This document shows positions 1 to 7,160 of a stretch of DNA of 31,244 bases, one piece after another (the stretch's first letter is position 1; the number at the start of each line of letters is the position of its first letter). Below the pieces are notes generated by a model that was not told the origin of the DNA, did no database searches, and saw nothing but the letters and a program-made list of their open reading frames with translations. Both the position numbers and the translations under genes were made by a program. Source of the stretch: JANLQX01 sp031368095. GTDB lineage: Bacteria; Actinomycetota; Acidimicrobiia; Acidimicrobiales; JANYDT01. The stretch spans positions 1-31,244 of the forward strand of contig JANLQX010000072.1 of NCBI GenBank assembly GCA_031368095.1, read 5' to 3'.

Positions 1-1124
1 GCTCGGGGCTCGACCCCGACGAGGATCTCCTCATCCTCACCCCCACGGCCCCGGTTGTCCCCGTGTACGAGCACACGGGCGGTTGGGATGCTTCGACAAC
101 CCGATGCGCGAACGTGACGCCCAACGTGCTGGTGAATCTGCCCATCCCGCCTGACTTCAGGACCGACCCTGGCTATCGCGGGGCCACGCCGAACGCTGCC
201 GCCGCAGTGCTACTGGCCGACGGACACACCGTTAGTCAGATGCAGCCGTTCCACCGCTGCGCCGACGGGCGTGCGATCACCCAGTACGTGTTCGACGACG
301 ATGACCTGGTCACCGGCAACGGGCTCGCCGGCGCCCACGGCGGGTCGGGGATGTCCAGCATCGGCGGCACGATCCGCGTCGGCGAACTCCTCCCGGGGAG
401 CCGCATTCGTCATGCGCTCAAGATCGAAGTGTTCGGCAAAAAGTTCCTCGCGCTGCGCCAGGACTCGACGCCCGGGTACCGCTGGCCGGCAAGTAGGGCC
501 GACGCGTATGCCTCGGATGGCTACCAGGGACCGATCCCAGCGCTCGAGATGGGTGCACTGCTGGCGCTGCGGCCCGACTTCGACGTGAAATCCCTGTCCA
601 CCGAGCCGGCCCGGATCCTGGCGGCGGCATTGCGAGATTATGGCGCATACACCGTTGACGACACGGCCCAGGACGTAGTCGCCGTGGCCACCGAATGGGG
701 TCCGGCCGGGCGGGTGAGCACGGAATTCAAGGCGAAGTACGGATTCGGCCTGGACACTCCTTCCGATGTTGATTGCCGCACCGCGGCAGATGCCTGCGCC
801 TGGCGCCACGACATCCGGCGAGTTGTCGGTGCATTGGCCATCGTCGACAACAACACGCCGGGGAGTGTCGGTGGCCCCGGGAAGCGACGGGTTGCTTGTG
901 CGCCGCCAATCGCCGGTGCGTCGAATAGCGACGGACCCGGGTGCGTGGCAATTGCGTCGGTAACCGTTCGACCTTCGACGAACCCCTCCGCAAGCGCAAT
1001 GACGCGGCCCCCCATCAAAAAAACAACCACCAAATCGGCGAGTCGAGCGACCTCGACATCGAAGAAATCCGGGCCCTCGTCACCAAAATATGGGCCGTCC
1101 TTGCCAAAACGGTCGGCCGTGTAA
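1..1124 (+). CDS. Secreted protein with unrecognised N-domain (5'-truncated)
   Basis: The reading frame is open from base 3, so the gene begins upstream of the window; the GTG at 63 is internal, because residues encoded at 3-62 (SGLDPDEDLLILTPTAP) align with residues 92-108 of the next gene. The visible part matches residues of that paralogue through to about its residue 405, including AHGGSGMSSIGGTIR, IRHALKIE, YRWPA, EPARIL and DYGAYTVDD. I do not recognise this domain as a named family. Unlike the downstream paralogue there is no SGNH hydrolase domain; the protein instead ends in about 50 residues rich in Ser, Thr, Lys and Pro, finishing PKRSAV before TAA. A secreted or surface role is inferred from the paralogue's signal peptide. 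It is the upstream member of a tandem duplication. Function unknown. Confidence 0.85.
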   Translation, partial: SGLDPDEDLLILTPTAPVVPVYEHTGGWDASTTRCANVTPNVLVNLPIPPDFRTDPGYRGATPNAAAAVLLADGHTVSQMQPFHRCADGRAITQYVFDDDDLVTGNGLAGAHGGSGMSSIGGTIRVGELLPGSRIRHALKIEVFGKKFLALRQDSTPGYRWPASRADAYASDGYQGPIPALEMGALLALRPDFDVKSLSTEPARILAAALRDYGAYTVDDTAQDVVAVATEWGPAGRVSTEFKAKYGFGLDTPSDVDCRTAADACAWRHDIRRVVGALAIVDNNTPGSVGGPGKRRVACAPPIAGASNSDGPGCVAIASVTVRPSTNPSASAMTRPPIKKTTTKSASRATSTSKKSGPSSPKYGPSLPKRSAV

Positions 1125-1148
1125 AAGACCAGCTCAACGTCGCTGGAA

Positions 1149-1180
1149 GTCTCCCCAGACGACGGAGACCTGGGTATTTT
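1149..1180 (+). terminator. Possible intrinsic terminator after the first gene
   Basis: GTCTCC (1149-1154) pairs with GGAGAC (1164-1169) across a 9-base loop. An overlapping alternative pairs CCCAG (1154-1158) with CTGGG (1170-1174). Both are followed by TATTTT (1175-1180), a short T-rich tail. It lies 25 bases past the stop of the first gene and before the ribosome binding site of the next. Both stems are short, so this is only suggestive. Confidence 0.35.
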
Positions 1181-1264
1181 GGCCTACTCGCAGAGCTCCG
1201 GTTTCCTCAAGGCACCCCGGTGATAGGTCGATGGAACTAGCGAACATCCACACAAGGAGTCCGC

Positions 1265-3874
1265 ATGTCCCGTCACCAAACACCGAAATGCGTCCATTCC
1301 ACCCGGGAAGGTCGTCCCTCGCTATTGCGGGGAAAGGGCCGCCAATACGCCGCCACCGTCGCCGCCGCACTCCTCACCGGTGGCCTCTTCGCAACATCTG
1401 CTCTTGGCCAAGATGGCACGAGTGCGTCCACGACTCGAAATCCAACCACGTGGCCGTTCCCGTGGAGCTCGATCTGGAACATGCCGATCGGCTCCGGTGC
1501 TGTTTATGACCCTGCTGGCATCGCCCCGGCGACCGGTGCCTCGCTGGACGCCGACGAGAACGTGCTCGTGTTGCATCCGGAGGCGCCCAGCTCACCTGTG
1601 TACGAGACGACGGCAGGATGGGACGGCTCGAAGACGCGTTGCGGATCAGCGACATCGAATGTGCTGTTCGATGCCCCGATCCCGCCGACCTTCTTCACCG
1701 ACCCCGGCTACGGAGGATCCACCCCGAACATGGCCTCGGCCGTTCTGCTCGCCGACGGCCATACGGTAAAACAGTCGCAGCCACTGCACCGCTGCGCCGA
1801 CGGCCGCACGGTCTCGCAGTACGTCTACCCAGATGGCGACATCCGGATAGGCGACGGTATCGCCGGCGCACATGGCGGCAGTGGAATGTCCAGCATCGGC
1901 GGCACGATCCGCATGGGGGAGCTTGTTCCGGGTGGCACCATTCGCCACGCTTTGAAGCTGGAGCTCTTCGCCCGCCAGTTCCTTGCCTACCGCAACGACG
2001 GCACGCCCGGGTTTCGCTGGCCTGCCCTGCAGGCCGACGGGTACGCCGCATCGAACTATGCCGGGTCCGTCCCGTCACTTGAGATGGGTGCGCTCCTCGC
2101 GCTCCGGCCCGAGTTCTCCGTTGACAGCCTACGGACCGAGCCGGCGCGCATCCTGGCCCGAGCGCTGCAGGACTATGGCGGCTACGTCGTGGACGACACC
2201 GCTTGGGACGTCTACGCCGTTGCCACCGAATGGGGTCCTGACGGTCGGGTCACCAATGAGTTCAACTCGCGCTGGGGCTTCCCGATGTCGTCGACGACGG
2301 TCTCGACCTGCTCCTCGGCGTCGGTGGAATGCCAATGGGCGAAGGACATGGGTGAACTGTTCTCCAGCCTGAATGTCGTGGCCAACAACGGTCCTGGGTC
2401 GATCGGCGGCCCCGGAACCCGACGCACGACGTGCGCGCCGTCGTTCGCTGACGGCACCGGCGGAGCCCCGGTCGGCTGTGACGGTGCGGCCGGGACCGGG
2501 ACCACGGTTCCCGGGGCAACGCCGACCACCCCGCCAACACCAGACAAAATCGTGAAGATCATGCCGCTGGGTGACTCCTTGACGGCAGGTGACGGTGCGA
2601 CGGGTCCGCAGAGTTATCGCGGCCATCTGTATGCCCAGCTCAAATCGGTCGGCTACGCGGTCGATTTTGTCGGAAGCCAATCATCTACGACGGCGGCGGG
2701 AGGAGACCCCGACAACGAAGGCCACGGCGGGTTCACCCTGGGGCCGGACGATTCGAAGTACTGCACAAGGGCTGGAGACGGGACCTTGACCTGTGACCCG
2801 GCGGCATGGAACCTCTCGGACAACATTGGTGGCTGGCTTGGCACCGCTCAGCCCGACGTGGTCCTGGTGTTGGCCGGGATCAACGACATGTTCCCGCAAG
2901 ACGTTGCTCCCGGGCAGACCGGCGTACGTCGGACGGTCAACTCGGCCGACGCGGCCGCCAAGTTGTCCGCTCTCGTCGCCAAAATGCGCACCCTTGCTCC
3001 AAACGCCAAGATTGTCGTCGGCTCGTTACTGCCGGTCGCATGGTCGAGCGGTTGGGCCGAGTACGACGCGGTGAATGCAACCGCCGCCATGCTCGGCTCG
3101 GCGAGCCCGACCGACAACGTGTTCTTCGCCGACTTGCATGCCGTGTCGCTCCAGTCGGCCGACTTCGCTGACCAGGTCCACCTCAGCGACTCCGGCGCGG
3201 CGAAGGTCGCCACGGCTTGGATGTCGGTGCTGCCGAGCGTGCTCGGAAGCACCTTGACCCCGGGGACGCCGACGTCGACGTCGACCATTCCGACACCGCC
3301 TTCGCCTGAAGGCGGAGTCACGACGAACGTGCCGCCGGCGATCGTGCCGCCGGCGATCGTGCCGCCGGCGCCCATCGCAACGTCAGCGCCGCTGCCGCTG
3401 ACCCCCACGCCGGTCTCGTCTCTTCCGGTCTCGCCACTGCCAGCAGCCAGCCAGGTCGACGGGGCTGTACCGCTGCCACCAGCTCCCGTCAACGGCGCGC
3501 CCGTGTCGGCGCTGGTCCAGTTCGAGGGCACAACATCGCCAATTCCCCCGACAGCGGTCTCGACGGAACCGCCACCTGCTGCCGTACTTTCGGCGATCGC
3601 CCCTCCGCCGACGCGCCCGGAGCGCTTAGCTCTGGTCGAAGCACCTCGGACTGTGGCCACGTCGAGGCCGCAAGTGGCGAAGTCGAAGACTGTCGAAGCA
3701 GCTCGCAAAGTGCCGAAGAAGGCGGGCGCGAACGCGCCAGTTCGGGTGATCGCCGCAAAGGCAATAAGGAAGAACGTGAAATCGGCAAAGGCCACGAGAC
3801 GCCCGATCGAGGCGAGCACCTCATCGGTGCTCGCATGGAGCAGTCCATCGTCGAAGTACACCGCTTCGACCTAA
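1265..3874 (+). CDS. Secreted two-domain SGNH/GDSL hydrolase with basic Pro-rich tail
   Basis: The ATG start follows AAGGAG (1254-1259) with a 5-base spacer. Residues 1-48 form a Sec-type signal peptide with a long basic n-region and a hydrophobic stretch ending near SALG. Residues about 62-405 are an unrecognised domain shared with the genes at 1 and 7157 (WPFPWSSIWNMPIG, HGGSGMSSIGG, IRHALKLE). Residues about 430-660 are an SGNH hydrolase: GDSL with Ser438 as nucleophile, GIND with Asn540, and DQVH with Asp636/His639. The family acts as esterases or deacetylases on lipids and glycans. The remaining 200 residues are rich in Pro, Thr and Ser, then become Lys/Arg rich, with no anchor motif. 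Removal or transfer of acyl groups on the locus's polysaccharide is an inference from context; the substrate is unknown. Confidence 0.9.
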   Translation: MSRHQTPKCVHSTREGRPSLLRGKGRQYAATVAAALLTGGLFATSALGQDGTSASTTRNPTTWPFPWSSIWNMPIGSGAVYDPAGIAPATGASLDADENVLVLHPEAPSSPVYETTAGWDGSKTRCGSATSNVLFDAPIPPTFFTDPGYGGSTPNMASAVLLADGHTVKQSQPLHRCADGRTVSQYVYPDGDIRIGDGIAGAHGGSGMSSIGGTIRMGELVPGGTIRHALKLELFARQFLAYRNDGTPGFRWPALQADGYAASNYAGSVPSLEMGALLALRPEFSVDSLRTEPARILARALQDYGGYVVDDTAWDVYAVATEWGPDGRVTNEFNSRWGFPMSSTTVSTCSSASVECQWAKDMGELFSSLNVVANNGPGSIGGPGTRRTTCAPSFADGTGGAPVGCDGAAGTGTTVPGATPTTPPTPDKIVKIMPLGDSLTAGDGATGPQSYRGHLYAQLKSVGYAVDFVGSQSSTTAAGGDPDNEGHGGFTLGPDDSKYCTRAGDGTLTCDPAAWNLSDNIGGWLGTAQPDVVLVLAGINDMFPQDVAPGQTGVRRTVNSADAAAKLSALVAKMRTLAPNAKIVVGSLLPVAWSSGWAEYDAVNATAAMLGSASPTDNVFFADLHAVSLQSADFADQVHLSDSGAAKVATAWMSVLPSVLGSTLTPGTPTSTSTIPTPPSPEGGVTTNVPPAIVPPAIVPPAPIATSAPLPLTPTPVSSLPVSPLPAASQVDGAVPLPPAPVNGAPVSALVQFEGTTSPIPPTAVSTEPPPAAVLSAIAPPPTRPERLALVEAPRTVATSRPQVAKSKTVEAARKVPKKAGANAPVRVIAAKAIRKNVKSAKATRRPIEASTSSVLAWSSPSSKYTAST
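3329..3373 (+). repeat. 15-bp tandem repeat in the tail of the SGNH gene
   Basis: Three adjacent copies of GTGCCGCCGGCGATC start at 3329, 3344 and 3359, the third diverging in its last bases. They encode VPPAI, VPPAI and VPPAP inside the Pro-rich linker after the SGNH domain. Such units can change copy number by slippage. Confidence 0.8.
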
Positions 3875-4273
3875 TAGCTGCGTGACGTTCGGGGGTGAGC
3901 TCCTTCCTTGCCGCTGTTCACTTTGGGAAGACGCAGCCTTGAACACACAATTACTTGATTTCGGGGCGATCTCATCCCCATTGGTATCTGCCTAAATCTC
4001 GATCCATGCCACCTCAGAAATGGACAATTGCGCGAGCCCTGCTGCGATCGGCTTGGCGTCGGATGGACCGGCATCCGGCGCCCCATCGTGGTTCTCATCC
4101 CCCGCGATGCCTTTGGGCAGGCAGTCTTGGGTGGCGGCGGCATTGGGTCGCAATTGGGAGTTCAGATGGAATCTGTGGGGGACGATAGTACGAACGACTC
4201 AATTCGATTCCTTCGCTTAGCCGCCATTCCGGCAGCGTGTACGGTGTATCCGACTCTCTAATGATTGCTACCA
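3875..4273. other. 399-bp intergenic region, no gene seen
   Basis: No open frame here gives a recognisable protein in either direction. The region separates the secreted-protein pair from the glycosyltransferase operon and should hold the operon's promoter, but I could not pick out convincing -35/-10 elements. No clear hairpin with a T tract follows the stop at 3874. Confidence 0.6.
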
Positions 4274-5500
4274 ATGCGAATATTGCACGTCGACAAGTTT
4301 CTCCGCCGTCAGGGCGGCGCTGCCAGTTACATGCTCGATCTCGGTCGCGCGCAGGTGGGCCACGGGCACGAGGTCGAGTACTTTGCGATGTCGCACCCAG
4401 ACAACGAGCCGGCCACGTATGACGCGCTCTTTCCGCCCTACCTCGCCTTCGACGAGGCACCCTCGGGCATGGGTGGGGCGGTGACGATGGCAAGGACGAT
4501 GGTGCGGTCGCGCCCCGCTCGTGACGCAATGGCCGAGATCGTCGAGCGCTTCCGCCCTGACGTGGTGCATCTCCATAACATTTACCACCAACTTTCGCCG
4601 TCGATCCTTCAACCCCTGCGGCGGGCGGGCATCCCGGCGGTCATGACCGTGCACGACTTTAAGTTGGTGTGCCCGACCTATCGGATGCTCGACCGGAATG
4701 GGCCGTGCGACGCCTGCGTACGGAAGGGCTTTCATCAGGCGGTTATTCGGCGCTGTAACCGTGGCTCGCTGGCGGCGAGCGCACTCGTGGCCGTCGAGAG
4801 CTCGTTGCACCGAACGTTCCATTCCTATGGACACATCGGAAAGTTCTTGGCGCCGAGCGAGTTCCTGGCGGAGCTCCTACGGCGGGCCGATGTGTACCCG
4901 GAACGGGTCCAGGTCCTTCGGCACGGCTTCGGAGTCGATCCCGTAGCAACCCCAGGCGGACGTGACGGATCCGTCGTGTTCGTGGGTCGCCTGTCTCCGG
5001 AGAAAGGCGTCGACATCGCAATTCGAGCCATCGGACTGGCGGCCACGCCGGGCGCCCATCTCCACGTCCTCGGGTCAGGCCCCGAAGAGCGCCCATTGCG
5101 AGCGTTGGCGGCGGCTGAGGCTCCGGGGCGTGTGACCTTCCACGGCCACGTCGGACGCGAGGCCGTGCTCAACCGGTTGCGCACGAGTTCGATTGCGGTT
5201 CTCACCGCCCGGTATTACGAGAACCAGCCAATGAGCATCCTCGAGGCCTTCGCCTGCGGCGTGCCGGTAGTCGGGTCCGATCTCGGCGGAATCCCCGAAC
5301 TGGTGGACGACACGACCGGGCGACTCGTGCAACCGGAGGACCCCGCCCAGGTTGCTGTCGTGCTCGATACGCTGCTTCAGAGTCCAAGCGATCTAGAGCG
5401 ATTAGGGCGAAACGCGCAGGATCGAGTGATGACCCGGCATGATCCCGCCGTGCACCTCGCGGCGCTCGACGATGTTTATGCGAACGAGATCAAGCCATGA
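4274..5500 (+). CDS. GT4-family glycosyltransferase
   Basis: GT-B fold, retaining glycosyltransferase expected to add one sugar to a lipid-linked polysaccharide repeat unit at the cytoplasmic face of the membrane. The N-terminus MRILHVDKFLRRQGGAASYM is the usual acceptor-side opening with a Gly-rich loop. Mid-protein there is a Cys cluster (CPTYRM, then CDAC) seen in some GT4 enzymes. The donor half starts at VVFVGRLSPEKGVD and contains NQPMSILEAFACGVPVVGSD, the EX7E-type nucleotide-sugar binding motif. ATG 4274 was preferred over an in-frame TTG at 4265 because it begins the conserved strand; no good Shine-Dalgarno sequence precedes either. It ends in a 4-bp ATGA overlap with the next gene, so the two are coupled. 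Sugar specificity cannot be read from the sequence. Confidence 0.92.
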   Translation: MRILHVDKFLRRQGGAASYMLDLGRAQVGHGHEVEYFAMSHPDNEPATYDALFPPYLAFDEAPSGMGGAVTMARTMVRSRPARDAMAEIVERFRPDVVHLHNIYHQLSPSILQPLRRAGIPAVMTVHDFKLVCPTYRMLDRNGPCDACVRKGFHQAVIRRCNRGSLAASALVAVESSLHRTFHSYGHIGKFLAPSEFLAELLRRADVYPERVQVLRHGFGVDPVATPGGRDGSVVFVGRLSPEKGVDIAIRAIGLAATPGAHLHVLGSGPEERPLRALAAAEAPGRVTFHGHVGREAVLNRLRTSSIAVLTARYYENQPMSILEAFACGVPVVGSDLGGIPELVDDTTGRLVQPEDPAQVAVVLDTLLQSPSDLERLGRNAQDRVMTRHDPAVHLAALDDVYANEIKP

Positions 5501-6651
5501 AGCCCCTGCGGATTGCCATGATCGGCCAGCGCAGCATTCCTGCGACGTACGGTGGGGTGGAGCGAGCCGTCGAGGAGCTTGGTGCCCGTCTCGTGGAGCG
5601 TGGCCATTCGGTTACGGCCTTTTGCTGGCGTGCCGACCGGTCGCCGAAGACCTATCGGGGCATCGTGAATCGAAACGTGCCGGCGATTCCCGGCAAGCAC
5701 CTCCGGGCGTTTTCGCAATCAGTAGTCGCCACCGTTGCTGCGCTTTCCGGGGCATACGACGTGGTGCATTTCCACGCAATGGGACCGGCCCTTTGCGCTC
5801 CACTGCTTCGGCTGCGGCCCTCGTGTCGCATCGTGGCCACCGTGCAGGGTCGCGATGATCGTCGCTCAAAGTGGGGTCCGATTGCGCAGCGAATCATCCG
5901 CATTGGCGCCTGGTCGACGGCACGCGTCGCCCACGAGACCATTGTCGTGTCGCGTCAGCTTGAAGAGGACTATCGCATCGAGTTCGACCGTGAGTCGACC
6001 TACATCCCCAACGGCGTTGACGATCCGGGACCCGTGATCGGGACCGAAGAGCTCGAGCGCATGGATCTGAAGCCCAACGGCTACTTCCTCTACGTTGGCC
6101 GCCTTGTTCCGGAGAAGGGGATCGACATGATCTCAGCCGCCTACTCCTTGGTCGATGCAGACCTGCCAATGGTCATTGTCGGTTCGGCTGCCGGTACCAA
6201 CTCCTATGTCGAGGCGATGCGCACTGCGGCAAGGGGCGACTCGCGTGTCCAGTTTGTCGGTGAACGCCGCGGTGAAGCGCTACGACAGTTGTACTCGAAT
6301 GCCCGAGCCGTCGTGATGCCGTCGCACCTCGAAGGACTTCCGATCGTTCTGCTCGAGGCGGTGTCGTTCGGCACGGCCGTCGTGTGTAGTGACATTGCAC
6401 CGATCCTCGAAGTTGTCGGCACGACGAGCCGTCCTGGAGCTCGGATCTTCCGCGACGGCGATGTGCACGGGTTCGCCGAGGCCCTTCGGGAAAACCTGTC
6501 GGACTCCGACGACGAGATCGAGGCGGAGACAACGCGGCTTCGTCGCGAAGTCCTCCAGACGTTCAGCTGGGCCGGTGTCACCGATCGGACCGAAGCCGTC
6601 TACGCCGATGCCGTGGCGTCGCGCCGACGGACCCCGAGAGCTAGCCGATGA
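5497..6651 (+). CDS. GT4 glycosyltransferase with DUF1972-type N-terminus
   Basis: A 384-residue GT-B enzyme. The opening IGQRSIPATYGGVERAVEEL matches the DUF1972-type N-terminal domain found in rhamnosyltransferase-like GT4 proteins of capsule and O-antigen loci. The C-terminal half has YFLYVGRLVPEKGID and GLPIVLLEAVSFGTAVVCSD, the donor nucleotide-sugar site. No signal peptide or membrane segment is seen, so it probably acts at the inner membrane surface on an undecaprenyl-linked acceptor. It overlaps both neighbours by 4 bp (ATGA at 5497 and at 6648). A rhamnosyl activity is possible from the N-terminal family but not shown. Confidence 0.92.
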   Translation: MKPLRIAMIGQRSIPATYGGVERAVEELGARLVERGHSVTAFCWRADRSPKTYRGIVNRNVPAIPGKHLRAFSQSVVATVAALSGAYDVVHFHAMGPALCAPLLRLRPSCRIVATVQGRDDRRSKWGPIAQRIIRIGAWSTARVAHETIVVSRQLEEDYRIEFDRESTYIPNGVDDPGPVIGTEELERMDLKPNGYFLYVGRLVPEKGIDMISAAYSLVDADLPMVIVGSAAGTNSYVEAMRTAARGDSRVQFVGERRGEALRQLYSNARAVVMPSHLEGLPIVLLEAVSFGTAVVCSDIAPILEVVGTTSRPGARIFRDGDVHGFAEALRENLSDSDDEIEAETTRLRREVLQTFSWAGVTDRTEAVYADAVASRRRTPRASR

Positions 6652-7160
6652 TCCTGACGCAGACCGATCGGGAGTCGGGTCTGCTGCAGGACTGGGCGGT
6701 CAACTCATCCGGCAAGTCGAAAGTGATCATGGTCCTCGTGCGAGTGGCCCAAGAGGCCCGTCGTCGAGGAGGCCCCTTCGGCAAGATCGCGATCGGCGTC
6801 TACAAGGTGTTGACCACGTGGATCCTTGGCGTCGAGATCCCGCCCGAAACGCAGATCGGACGTCGTTGCCAGCTCTTGCACCCTGTGGCAATCGTCATTA
6901 ACGGAGGGGCCCGCATCGGAACGGGAGTGACGATTCGCAACTCCGTCACGATCGGCAACGTCGTCGACAAACATGGCATCGCCTCGGCCTCGCCGGTGAT
7001 CGGCGACGACGTGGAGTTGGGCGCCGGCTGCCTCGTGCTGGGACCGATCACGATTGGTGCCGGTGCACGCGTCGGCGCTGGCTCCGTGGTCGTGAAGGAC
7101 GTGGAGCCTGGTGCCACCGTGGTGGGGAATCCGGCGAGACCGATCGGGTCGAACCGGTGA
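6648..7160 (+). CDS. Hexapeptide-repeat O-acetyltransferase (SAT/WcaB-like)
   Basis: 170 residues with a helical N-terminal half (about 1-60) and a left-handed beta-helix from about residue 65 to 162, visible as hexapeptide repeats such as IGRRCQ, IGTGVTI, IGDDVEL and VGAGSV, ending VVGNPARPIG. This is the architecture of serine acetyltransferases and of the WcaB/EpsC-like acetyltransferases of exopolysaccharide loci, which use acetyl-CoA. Its place between glycosyltransferases and a secreted SGNH hydrolase favours acetylation of a polysaccharide sugar over cysteine biosynthesis. The ATG overlaps the previous stop by 4 bp, and its own stop overlaps the GTG of the SGNH gene by 4 bp. The acetyl acceptor is unknown. 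Confidence 0.87.
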   Translation: MILTQTDRESGLLQDWAVNSSGKSKVIMVLVRVAQEARRRGGPFGKIAIGVYKVLTTWILGVEIPPETQIGRRCQLLHPVAIVINGGARIGTGVTIRNSVTIGNVVDKHGIASASPVIGDDVELGAGCLVLGPITIGAGARVGAGSVVVKDVEPGATVVGNPARPIGSNR

